Translations under genes and position numbers: made by a program
Shown: positions 1-6,109 of the stretch, piece by piece
Position numbering within the stretch: the stretch's first letter is position 1
Layout: each line of letters begins with the position of its first letter
Origin: DASVHS01 sp036001325
GTDB taxonomy: Bacteria > Acidobacteriota > Thermoanaerobaculia > Gp7-AA8
Assembly (NCBI GenBank): GCA_036001325.1
Contig: DASYUK010000434.1
Location: 1 to 12,497 of the forward strand
DNA: 12,497 bases
Reading direction: 5' to 3'
The notes under the pieces: generated by a model
The model's database searches: none
Seen by the model: only the letters and a program-made list of their open reading frames with translations
What the model was told of the DNA's origin: nothing

Positions 1-54
1 CGTAGGTACGGTGGGCCTTTTGGCGCTGAGGCCCACGGTACCCACGACCTACGA
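1..54. repeat. Imperfect nested inverted repeat at window edge
   Basis: The outer arms CGTAGGT (1-7) and ACCTACG (47-53) are perfect complements. Inside them GTGGGCCT (11-18) pairs with AGGCCCAC (29-36) around a 10-nt loop. The right side also holds a short direct repeat, ACGACC at 44-49 and again at 51-56. The structure lies just beyond the stop codon of the L,D-transpeptidase gene on the minus strand, so it could act as a transcript-end hairpin, but no T tract follows. It may equally be one copy of a dispersed intergenic repeat that continues outside the window. Confidence 0.5.
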
Positions 55-66
55 CCCACCACCAAC

Positions 67-1305
67 TCAATCCTTCCTGGCCACTTCCGGCAGCCCCTTC
101 GCGCGCACATCGACGAACGAAACGCGCACGCCTTCGCTCACGCGATGCTCGATCTCTTCCGCATCCCAGTTCGTCAGTCGCACGCATCCGTGCGATGACA
201 CGTAACCGATCGAATCGGGATCCGCTGTTCCGTGGATCCCGTAGTGCGCCTTGCTCAGCGCCATCCACACGACACCGACCGGAGAGTTCGGGCCGGGCGG
301 GAGGTGGGCGTCGGGCTCCGTGTCGGGAACTTCATGGTAGAGCGTCGGATCGTAGTGGAAGCTGGGATTCGGAAAGATCTTGATGATGTGCAGCGTCTCG
401 CTGGGCGAGGGATCGTAGCCGGAACCGAGCGTCGTCGGGCCGTGGAAGACGAGATTGTCGCCGGCATCGAAGCCGTTGAACGAGTTCCCCGCGATCGAGA
501 TGACGATGTGGGCGATGTCGTTTTGATCGGTCGTCAAAGGCTCGCGCACATTCGGGACGTTGATCGTCCCCGCCTGCAGCTCGGAGAACTTCACATCGGG
601 ATTGAGCAGTTCCAGGAAATCTTCCGATACGTGAAAACGCTCCGCCAGTTTTTCGCGCAGCGATTCATAGCAGAGGCAGCTCATCCTCGCCTTCTCATAC
701 ACGTCGTCAGGGACATGCCTGAACGGACCTTTCAGATCGTCGAGTGTGAGTGTGTGCGTGACCACAACCGGCGCGTATCCGGCTTCAGCGGCGAGTTGCC
801 GGAACGTCTGCTCATCGAGATCGCCGGTCGGCTCGAGGCCGCGAGCGCGCTGATACCACCACACCGTGATCGCCGAGTTGCGGCCCCACCGTCCATCGAT
901 CGACCCGACCGAGAAATGAATGCGATCGAGATAGACCTGCGCGCGCAGCACTGATGGTCCGTGCACGTCGCCGGTGATCGGCACGTTGATCGGCGCATCG
1001 TTGATTCCCTGCGCATCGAGCCCTTTGAACTTTTCCTTCACCCCGGTGACGAAGCGGAACGTAGCCGGCGGTTTCACGGCGGCGGCCGCTTCTTGCTGCC
1101 GTCGCCTGGCTTCCTGTTGCGCGCGAAATGACTGGAGCTGCCGCCACTGCTGATCGAAGCGTTCGCGCTCACGCGCCGCGGCATCTTGGCGCTTGCCGAG
1201 GGGCGCGCTGATGTCGTCAACGACGTTTTGGACCTTCTGCTGAACCGCTTCTTTGCTGCATCCCGCGAAAAGGATTGCCAGAAGTACCGGGATCGCCTTT
1301 CTCAT
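67..1305 (-). CDS. L,D-transpeptidase (YkuD domain) lipoprotein
   Basis: A 412-residue predicted L,D-transpeptidase of the YkuD/ErfK-YbiS family, which forms 3-3 cross-links in peptidoglycan or attaches proteins to it in the periplasm. The N-terminus is a short hydrophobic signal ending in FAGC with lipidation Cys16, so the mature protein is probably a lipoprotein. Residues about 36-76 are charged and coiled-coil-like. A peptidoglycan-binding-1-like helical domain follows at about 115-172 (GSIDGRWG, ARGLEPTGDLD). A LysM-like segment lies around 210-252 (LLNPDVKF, GTINVP). The catalytic domain spans about 265-400 with the family motif H358-G, then S371-H372-G373-C374-V-R; Cys374 is the expected nucleophile. 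I chose the ATG at 1305 over the upstream TTG (1323) because it places the signal peptide at the N-terminus. No clear Shine-Dalgarno sequence precedes it. The gene is divergent from recN. The family call is firm; the physiological substrate is not known from sequence. Confidence 0.93.
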   Translation of the reverse strand: MRKAIPVLLAILFAGCSKEAVQQKVQNVVDDISAPLGKRQDAAARERERFDQQWRQLQSFRAQQEARRRQQEAAAAVKPPATFRFVTGVKEKFKGLDAQGINDAPINVPITGDVHGPSVLRAQVYLDRIHFSVGSIDGRWGRNSAITVWWYQRARGLEPTGDLDEQTFRQLAAEAGYAPVVVTHTLTLDDLKGPFRHVPDDVYEKARMSCLCYESLREKLAERFHVSEDFLELLNPDVKFSELQAGTINVPNVREPLTTDQNDIAHIVISIAGNSFNGFDAGDNLVFHGPTTLGSGYDPSPSETLHIIKIFPNPSFHYDPTLYHEVPDTEPDAHLPPGPNSPVGVVWMALSKAHYGIHGTADPDSIGYVSSHGCVRLTNWDAEEIEHRVSEGVRVSFVDVRAKGLPEVARKD

Positions 1306-1335
1306 GACTGATGACAAAAGCAAAGTCGTTGCCGG

Positions 1336-1341
1336 TACACT
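1336..1341 (+). promoter_or_regulatory. Candidate -10 element for recN (leaderless GTG start)
   Basis: TACACT lies 8 nt upstream of the GTG at 1350, the distance expected if transcription begins at or beside the start codon. ATGACA at 1311-1316 resembles a -35 box but is 19 bp away, longer than usual. No Shine-Dalgarno sequence is present before the GTG. This is an inference from motif and spacing only. Confidence 0.35.
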
Positions 1342-1349
1342 TTGATCCG

Positions 1350-3032
1350 GTGATCACCTACCTCAAGGTCCGCAACCTGGCCATCGTCGAGGAGCTGGCG
1401 ATCGAGCCCGGACCGGCACTCAACGTTCTCACCGGCGAGACAGGCGCCGGAAAATCGCTGCTGATCGACTCGCTCGAGTTTCTCCGCGGGGCGCGCAGCT
1501 CGACGGAGATCATTCGCACCGGCACCGACAAGATGTCGGCGGAGGCGATCTTCGACCTTCCTCCCTCGGTGGCGAAGCGCTTTGAAGAGATGGGTGTCGA
1601 CGACACCGCCGAGATCATCGTGAAGCGGGAAATCGCGACCGGCGGCAGAGGACGTGTGCTGGTCAACGGCTCGGCGCTCTCCGTCCGCGAGCTCGCGGAG
1701 GCGATGGATGAGGTGCTGGAGGTCCACGGTCAGAGCGAATCGCATCAGCGCGTAGCGGGTCAGACGTTCCGTCAACTCGTCGATGAATATGGCGGACACG
1801 ATGAGCTGCTCGAGACCACTCGGATCGCGTACGGGGCGTGGCGCGAAGCGGCCGACCAACTGCGCGAGCTTTCCGACGCGCAGCGCGATCGCTCGCTGCG
1901 ACTCGACCTGCTGAAGTATCAGGTCGACGAGATCTCGGCGGCGAAGCTTGGGTACGGCGAAGAGGAGACATTGCGCAGCGAGCGGAGCATTCTCGCTCAC
2001 GCCGCGGAGATGATCGAGGCCACCTCCGGCGCGTTCAGCGTGATCGATGACGATGAGTCCTCGGCGCTGACGCAACTCGCGCGCGCCGCGCATCTGCTAC
2101 AACCGCTGTCGCACGAAATCACGGACTTGAAGCAGATCGCGGACGACCTCCATGATGTCACGTATCGGCTGCAGGACATCGCCCGGACGCTGCGGCACCT
2201 CAGTGATTCCGTTCGCCACGATCCGGCGCGCCTCGAAGCGGTCGAGGAACGGCTCGCAATGATCGAGCGCCTCAACAGGAAGTACGGTGGATCGATCGCC
2301 GCGGTCCTCGATCATCTCAGCAAGATCAGCGACGAATACGAGCGCCTCAGCGACTACGAAGGCAGCATCGAGAAATTGCAGCAGCTCGAATTGCAGCGCC
2401 GTTCCTCTTATCGGAAATCGGCGGAAAAGCTCTCATCGGCGCGCAGGAAAGCGGCCGAATCGTTTCAGAAAGCGATCGAGACCGAGCTGCGCGATCTGGC
2501 GATGGAAAGAACGGCTCTCAGAATTGAGGTTGCCAGCGATCCCGATACACCGCATGCCGATGGCTTCGATCGCATCGAGATCCTCGTTTCGCCGAATCGC
2601 GGCGAAGAACTGCGCCCGCTGCTGAAGATCGCCTCGGGCGGCGAGCTCTCGCGCATCCAACTCGCCATCGCTGCGGCGCTCTTCAAGCGTTCGCTCCGTG
2701 GCGCGGCGGCCACTCTCGTCTTCGACGAGATCGATGCCGGCATCGGCGGCCGCGTGGCCGAAGTCGTCGGCCGGAAGCTGCGCGAGCTCTCGGCCGCCAA
2801 TCAGGTCATCTGCGTCACGCATCTGCCTCAGATCGCCAGTTTCGGCTCGACGCACTTCTACGTCTGGAAAGAAGAGGTTAAGGGACAGACGCGCGCGCGT
2901 GTCCGGCGCCTCGATACGGATGAGGAGCGCGTCACGGAGATCGCCCGCATGCTCGGCGGCGAGAAAGTTGCCGCGTCCGCGATTGCACACGCGCGTGAGC
3001 TGCTGGGATCCGCGCATGCCCGCGCCCGATAA
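1350..3032 (+). CDS. recN: DNA repair protein RecN (SMC-like ATPase)
   Basis: RecN is a cytoplasmic SMC-like ATPase that acts on double-strand breaks with RecA and promotes homologous repair. From the GTG start the protein has 560 residues, close to the usual 550-575. Visible features are the Walker A motif GETGAGKS (residues about 29-36), a long central charged region expected to form the coiled coil, the ABC/SMC signature ASGGELSR (about 428-435), the Walker B stretch LVFDEID (about 456-462) followed by AGIGG, and the switch region VTHLPQIA. The frame is also open from an ATG at 1311 (573 residues). I prefer GTG 1350 because it gives MITYLKVRNLAIVEEL, matching the normal RecN N-terminus, and a -10-like hexamer sits 8 nt upstream. 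It overlaps the next gene by 17 nt, so the two are probably co-transcribed and translationally coupled. No SOS (LexA) box was recognised. Confidence 0.96.
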   Translation: MITYLKVRNLAIVEELAIEPGPALNVLTGETGAGKSLLIDSLEFLRGARSSTEIIRTGTDKMSAEAIFDLPPSVAKRFEEMGVDDTAEIIVKREIATGGRGRVLVNGSALSVRELAEAMDEVLEVHGQSESHQRVAGQTFRQLVDEYGGHDELLETTRIAYGAWREAADQLRELSDAQRDRSLRLDLLKYQVDEISAAKLGYGEEETLRSERSILAHAAEMIEATSGAFSVIDDDESSALTQLARAAHLLQPLSHEITDLKQIADDLHDVTYRLQDIARTLRHLSDSVRHDPARLEAVEERLAMIERLNRKYGGSIAAVLDHLSKISDEYERLSDYEGSIEKLQQLELQRRSSYRKSAEKLSSARRKAAESFQKAIETELRDLAMERTALRIEVASDPDTPHADGFDRIEILVSPNRGEELRPLLKIASGGELSRIQLAIAAALFKRSLRGAAATLVFDEIDAGIGGRVAEVVGRKLRELSAANQVICVTHLPQIASFGSTHFYVWKEEVKGQTRARVRRLDTDEERVTEIARMLGGEKVAASAIAHARELLGSAHARAR

Positions 3033-3615
3033 GCACCAAATCGCCGATGCGATCGCCGCTCTCGAGCGCGGCGGCGTCGTGCTGATGCCGACCGATACCA
3101 TCTACGGTCTGCACGCACGCGCAACCGATGCACGCGCGACTCAGAGGATCGCGGAGATGAAAGGTCGCGACGAAGAAAAACCGTTCGTCGTCATCGGCGC
3201 GTCGATCGCGCAACTCGAATCGCTCGGCTCCCTATTTTCTGAGCGCGCGAGAAGCGCAGTCAGTGAACTATGGCCCGGACCGTTGACCGCGATCGTCGCG
3301 CTCCGAGCGCCGATCGCCGCGAGCCGCGGCGCGTCGACGATCGCTCTTCGCGTTCCCGCACTTCCGTGGCTTCGCGAACTGCTCGAGCGATCCGGTCCTC
3401 TCGCCTCGACAAGCGCGAATCGCAGCGGCGAACCGCCGCTGCTCGATCCGAAAACGGTTTCATTTCCAGGCATCGACTTCATCATCGATAACGGTCCGCA
3501 AAAGGGAAAAGCGTCGACGATCGTGGACTTTACCGGCGATGAACCGCGATTCATCCGGGAGGGTGAATCTTTCTTTACACAGAAAGTGTGGAAAACGCTG
3601 CGGAAATCGCTGTGA
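3016..3615 (+). CDS. tsaC: L-threonylcarbamoyladenylate synthase (TsaC/Sua5/YrdC family)
   Basis: A 199-residue YrdC-domain protein. The family makes L-threonylcarbamoyladenylate from threonine, bicarbonate and ATP, the first step of t6A37 modification of ANN-decoding tRNAs in the cytoplasm. Seen in the sequence: PTDTIYGL (residues 25-32), KGRDEEKP (49-56) matching the K-x-R...K-P substrate-binding motif, WPGPLT (86-91), and STSANRSGEP (131-140). The length matches the short TsaC form; the extra C-terminal Sua5 domain is absent. The ATG at 3016 overlaps the end of recN by 17 nt and fits the family N-terminus, so expression is likely coupled to recN. A much longer upstream open frame is only the shadow of recN. 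The partner genes tsaB, tsaD and tsaE are not in the window. Confidence 0.94.
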   Translation: MPAPDKHQIADAIAALERGGVVLMPTDTIYGLHARATDARATQRIAEMKGRDEEKPFVVIGASIAQLESLGSLFSERARSAVSELWPGPLTAIVALRAPIAASRGASTIALRVPALPWLRELLERSGPLASTSANRSGEPPLLDPKTVSFPGIDFIIDNGPQKGKASTIVDFTGDEPRFIREGESFFTQKVWKTLRKSL

Positions 3616-3836
3616 AAAACTCACGCCGCCGCAAAAAAAAGCGCATTTGAGCGATTTGCACAACGAGTTGGGCGAAACGCTCTAAACAACAGAGGCTATA
3701 CCTGGTTAAACGGAAAAAGGCTCCCGAGTTGCAGCGCGATTTGTGCAGTTTCCATTCTTCGTTTTCACTTTCCACATGGACGTCTGAAAATCGCGCTACT
3801 TCAAATATCGTGTTCACACAGAGTTGACAGGAAGCA
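3616..3836. other. AT-richer convergent intergenic stretch with repeated AAATCGC-type motifs
   Basis: This 221-nt gap between the 3' ends of tsaC and mgtE is visibly poorer in G+C than its surroundings. It contains A8 (3632 onward) and several related words. AAATCGCT (3604-3611, in the end of tsaC) is inverted at 3650-3657 as AGCGATTT. AGCGCGATTT (3733-3742) is the perfect 10-bp complement of AAATCGCGCT (3788-3797). CGAGTTG occurs twice. A 4-bp hairpin, GTGA/TCAC, overlaps the tsaC stop codon. No convincing open reading frame, tRNA or canonical terminator was found. It might hold weak bidirectional termination, protein-binding sites or a small RNA, none of which can be shown here. Confidence 0.5.
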
Positions 3837-5222
3837 TCAGTGCGCGAGGAAGTGCATCGCCAGCGTTGCGAGTCCAAGGAATGAGAAAAAGCCCCCGACA
3901 TCGGTGAAGGTCGTCACGAAGATCGAGGAAGCGATCGCGGGATCGAAGCCGAATTTCTCCAGCGCCAGCGGGACCAGACCTCCCGCGATCCCCGCGACGA
4001 TCAGGTTGAACGTCATCGCCGCGAGAAGAATCGTCGCCAACGTCCAATCGTGGGTCCAGAAACCGACGACGAGCGTCGTGAGCAGCCCGTTGGCGAAACC
4101 GTTGCCGAATCCGACCAGCACTTCCTTCCAAACCGCGCGGAATCCGCTCGACCAATCGATTTCGCCCAGCGCCAGTCCGCGGACGAACACGGTCAGCGTC
4201 TGCGTTCCGGCGTTGCCGCCCATCCCGGCGACGATCGGCATGAAGACCGCGAGCGCCGCCCATCTCTCGATCGTCCCCTGAAACCAACTCACAACCCACG
4301 ACGCTAGAAATGCCGTCGCGAGATTGATCGCCAGCCACGGAAAGCGCATGCGGAACGACTGGCCGGCCGGAGTCGACACGCGCTCTTCGGCGGCAACGCC
4401 AGCGAGGTGGAGAAGATCTTCTTCGGCCTGCTCCTGAATGACGTCGATGACGTCGTCGACTGTCACCACACCGACGAGCCGATTCTGCAGATCGACAACC
4501 GGCACCGACAGCAGGTCGTACTTCGAGACGATCTGCGCGACTTCTTCCGGCGTCGAGTCGACCTGCGTCCGCACGACGCTCTGCACCATGATGTCCTTGA
4601 GGCGCGCCGCTGCGCTCGCGAGGATCAGGCTGCGCAGAGAGAGGACGCCGACGAGATGACCGCCTTCGTCGACGCAGTAAACATAGAAGAACGATTCCTT
4701 TCGCGGATATTGACGGATCGCTTCGACCGCCTCGGCGACCGTGAGGTCCTCGCTCAACGCGAGGAACTCGGTATTCATCAGCGAGCCTGCGGTCTCTTCC
4801 TCCCCTTCCAGCAGCGATTCGAGTTTCGCGCTCTGCGTGGCGCCGAGGAGCTCGAGGATGCGCTCGCGCCGCTCGTTATCGAGTGCGTCGAGCAGATCGG
4901 CCGCGTCGTCTGGAGCGGAGGAACTGCAGATCGCGGCGATCGTCGCATCGTCGAGCGACGACGTGATCTCGTTCAGATCGGCTTCGTCGAGCTCGAGCAG
5001 CGTGCGCGCGGCCTTCCCCGCCTCGATCAGAAGCGTGAGGATTCGCTTGCGATCCTCTTCCAGCAGCAGCGGCAGCACCGGCGACAGATCGGCGGGAAGG
5101 GTCTTGTCGACGACCTTGCGCAATTGCGGATATGCGCCGTGCCGCAGCAGCTTGGTCAGAAGCTGCTGATACGACCGCGCCGAAGCGGAAGAGGCGGGGG
5201 CATTTACGGCCGGGCGATTCAC
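3837..5222 (-). CDS. mgtE: Magnesium channel/transporter MgtE
   Basis: A 461-residue MgtE-family Mg2+ channel of the inner membrane, close in length to the structurally known Thermus protein (450). Order of domains: a helical N domain (about 25-140, with the typical L/E/D-rich repeats), two CBS domains (about 145-205 and 208-268; D-x-T-V-A-E-A and LSVPVVDLQNRLVGVV) that sense cytosolic Mg2+, then a membrane domain (about 290-461) with five hydrophobic segments. Family motifs are PIVAGMGGNAGTQTL (329-343) and TTFTDVGGFFSFLGLA (437-452); Asp441 corresponds to the conserved pore aspartate. The start is GTG 5222; the next in-frame Met is at residue 149 and would remove the N domain. No Mg2+ riboswitch can fit, because hemQ starts 27 nt away on the other strand. 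A TACGAT hexamer 7 nt upstream suggests a leaderless transcript. Confidence 0.96.
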   Translation of the reverse strand: MNRPAVNAPASSASARSYQQLLTKLLRHGAYPQLRKVVDKTLPADLSPVLPLLLEEDRKRILTLLIEAGKAARTLLELDEADLNEITSSLDDATIAAICSSSAPDDAADLLDALDNERRERILELLGATQSAKLESLLEGEEETAGSLMNTEFLALSEDLTVAEAVEAIRQYPRKESFFYVYCVDEGGHLVGVLSLRSLILASAAARLKDIMVQSVVRTQVDSTPEEVAQIVSKYDLLSVPVVDLQNRLVGVVTVDDVIDVIQEQAEEDLLHLAGVAAEERVSTPAGQSFRMRFPWLAINLATAFLASWVVSWFQGTIERWAALAVFMPIVAGMGGNAGTQTLTVFVRGLALGEIDWSSGFRAVWKEVLVGFGNGFANGLLTTLVVGFWTHDWTLATILLAAMTFNLIVAGIAGGLVPLALEKFGFDPAIASSIFVTTFTDVGGFFSFLGLATLAMHFLAH

Positions 5223-5229
5223 GTTTTGG

Positions 5230-5235
5230 ATCGTA
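5230..5235 (-). promoter_or_regulatory. Candidate -10 element for mgtE
   Basis: Read on the minus strand this is TACGAT, 7 nt upstream of the mgtE GTG. There is no Shine-Dalgarno sequence between it and the start codon. It overlaps the opposing hemQ hexamer by two bases (5234-5235). No convincing -35 box was seen. Confidence 0.35.
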
Positions 5236-5239
5236 CTAT
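5234..5239 (+). promoter_or_regulatory. Candidate -10 element for hemQ
   Basis: TACTAT lies 10 nt upstream of the hemQ ATG at 5250. The expected transcription start would fall at or a few bases before the ATG, leaving no room for a Shine-Dalgarno sequence. No -35 match was found. The hexamer shares 2 bp with the opposing mgtE candidate, so the two promoters should exclude each other if both are real. Confidence 0.38.
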
Positions 5240-5249
5240 CATTCTCACC

Positions 5250-5987
5250 ATGACCACGATCGCCCAGCCTGAAACGAATGCTGCAACAAAAGACGAGAAG
5301 GCGAACGCTCGTCAGTTTGTCAATTTCATGTTCTTCCGCGCCGATCGCAGTTTTCGCGCCGAGAGCGCGGAGCGGAAAGCGGAAGCGAAGCGCGAGCTCG
5401 TGGAAATCGTCCGCCGCTACACCGGGCCGATGATGGTTCTCCCCTACTCCACTGTCGGCTTGAAAGCGGGCGTCGATTTCATGCTCTGGCGCATCGGCTT
5501 CGACATCGAACCGTTTCAGACGATGGCCGGCGACATCAACCGCTCGATCCTCGGCCGCTATCTCGATGTGCCGTATTCATATCTGGCGATGACGAAGCAC
5601 TCGCAGTACGTCGATGAGCATGTGCATGAAGGACAGGAAGGCCGCCGCCTGCGCATCGTGCCCGGAAAGCGCCCGTTCCTCTTTGTCTATCCGTTCGTGA
5701 AGACGCGCGACTGGTATCTGCTGCCGATGTCGGAGCGCCAGCGCATCATGAACGACCACATCGCCATCGGGCACAAGTATCCGCGCGTGAAGATCAACAC
5801 GACGTATTCGTTCGGACTGGACGATCAGGATTTTGTCGTCGCGTTCGAAGCAGAATCGCCTGCGGAATTCCTCGACCTCGTTCAGGAGCTGCGCGAAACG
5901 GAGTCGTCGAAGTTCACGGTGCGCGACACGCCGACGTACACCTGCCGGCGTACGACGATCGAGGAGATTCTCGAGTCGTTGGGGTGA
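5250..5987 (+). CDS. hemQ: Coproheme decarboxylase (HemQ/ChdC, chlorite dismutase family)
   Basis: A 245-residue protein of the chlorite dismutase superfamily, best read as HemQ/ChdC, which converts Fe-coproporphyrin III to haem b by two oxidative decarboxylations in the coproporphyrin-dependent pathway. The segment YPFVKTRDWYLLP carries Tyr147 and Lys151, matching the catalytic Tyr and its Lys partner of HemQ. His170 (MNDHIAIG) matches the proximal haem ligand. The distal position, Gln in Firmicutes HemQ and Arg in true chlorite dismutases, appears to be Ile182 (RVKINTT), with the same one-residue-shorter spacing I recall for actinobacterial HemQ. The lack of Arg argues against chlorite dismutation. 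The ATG at 5250 is preferred over a TTG at 5225; the open frame upstream is antisense to mgtE. No Shine-Dalgarno sequence is seen. No other haem gene is nearby. A double-hairpin repeat follows 11 nt after the stop codon. Confidence 0.9.
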   Translation: MTTIAQPETNAATKDEKANARQFVNFMFFRADRSFRAESAERKAEAKRELVEIVRRYTGPMMVLPYSTVGLKAGVDFMLWRIGFDIEPFQTMAGDINRSILGRYLDVPYSYLAMTKHSQYVDEHVHEGQEGRRLRIVPGKRPFLFVYPFVKTRDWYLLPMSERQRIMNDHIAIGHKYPRVKINTTYSFGLDDQDFVVAFEAESPAEFLDLVQELRETESSKFTVRDTPTYTCRRTTIEEILESLG

Positions 5988-5998
5988 TCGTGTGGTGG

Positions 5999-6044
5999 CC
6001 CTCTCCCGCCGGGAGAGGGTGGCGCGAAGCGCCGGGTGAGGGGC
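5999..6044 (+). repeat. Palindromic double-hairpin repeat, copy A
   Basis: Hairpin 1 is CCCTCTCCC/GGGAGAGGG (9 bp, loop GCC), followed by T, hairpin 2 GGCGC/GCGCC (5 bp, loop GAA), and the tail GGGTGAGGGGC. It starts 11 nt after the hemQ stop codon, so its hairpins would be at the 3' end of that mRNA. Copies B, C and D share this layout. The unit resembles the short extragenic palindromes common in GC-rich bacteria. It faces copy B tail to tail across 20 nt. Confidence 0.85.
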
Positions 6045-6064
6045 TCGATTCTCGGCAATAGCTC

Positions 6065-6108
6065 GCCCCTCATCCGCCCTTCGGGCACCTTCTCCCGCGG
6101 GGAGAAGG
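6065..6108 (-). repeat. Palindromic double-hairpin repeat, copy B
   Basis: Read on the minus strand it has hairpin 1 CCTTCTCCC/GGGAGAAGG (9 bp, loop CGC), then hairpin 2 GCCC/GGGC (4 bp, loop GAA), then the tail GGATGAGGGGC. It ends 1-2 nt from the MFS stop codon (TAG at 6110-6112). Compared with copy A, hairpin 1 changes a C-G pair to T-A, and hairpin 2 changes its pairs while staying complementary. With copy A it forms a tail-to-tail pair between two convergent genes and may serve as a two-way transcript end. Confidence 0.85.
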
Positions 6109-6109
6109 A

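Noticed and set aside
232..954. 240-residue plus-strand open frame antisense to the L,D-transpeptidase
   Set aside because: Arg/Glu/Val-rich shadow; the minus strand has the YkuD catalytic motif.
1302..2093. 263-residue minus-strand open frame antisense to recN
   Set aside because: Shadow of recN, whose Walker motifs are on the plus strand.
3824..3829. Perfect TTGACA -35 hexamer on the plus strand
   Set aside because: No -10 box lies 16-19 bp downstream and it points into the antisense of the mgtE 3' end.
3575..3901. 108-residue minus-strand open frame across the tsaC-mgtE gap
   Set aside because: It overlaps the ends of two well-supported genes, is rich in Cys, Ser and Arg without pattern, and has no recognisable domain.
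4407..5249. Upstream extension of the hemQ frame, antisense to mgtE
   Set aside because: It is open only because the GC-rich mgtE gene leaves few stop codons on the other strand. The translation has no HemQ homology before MTTIAQ.
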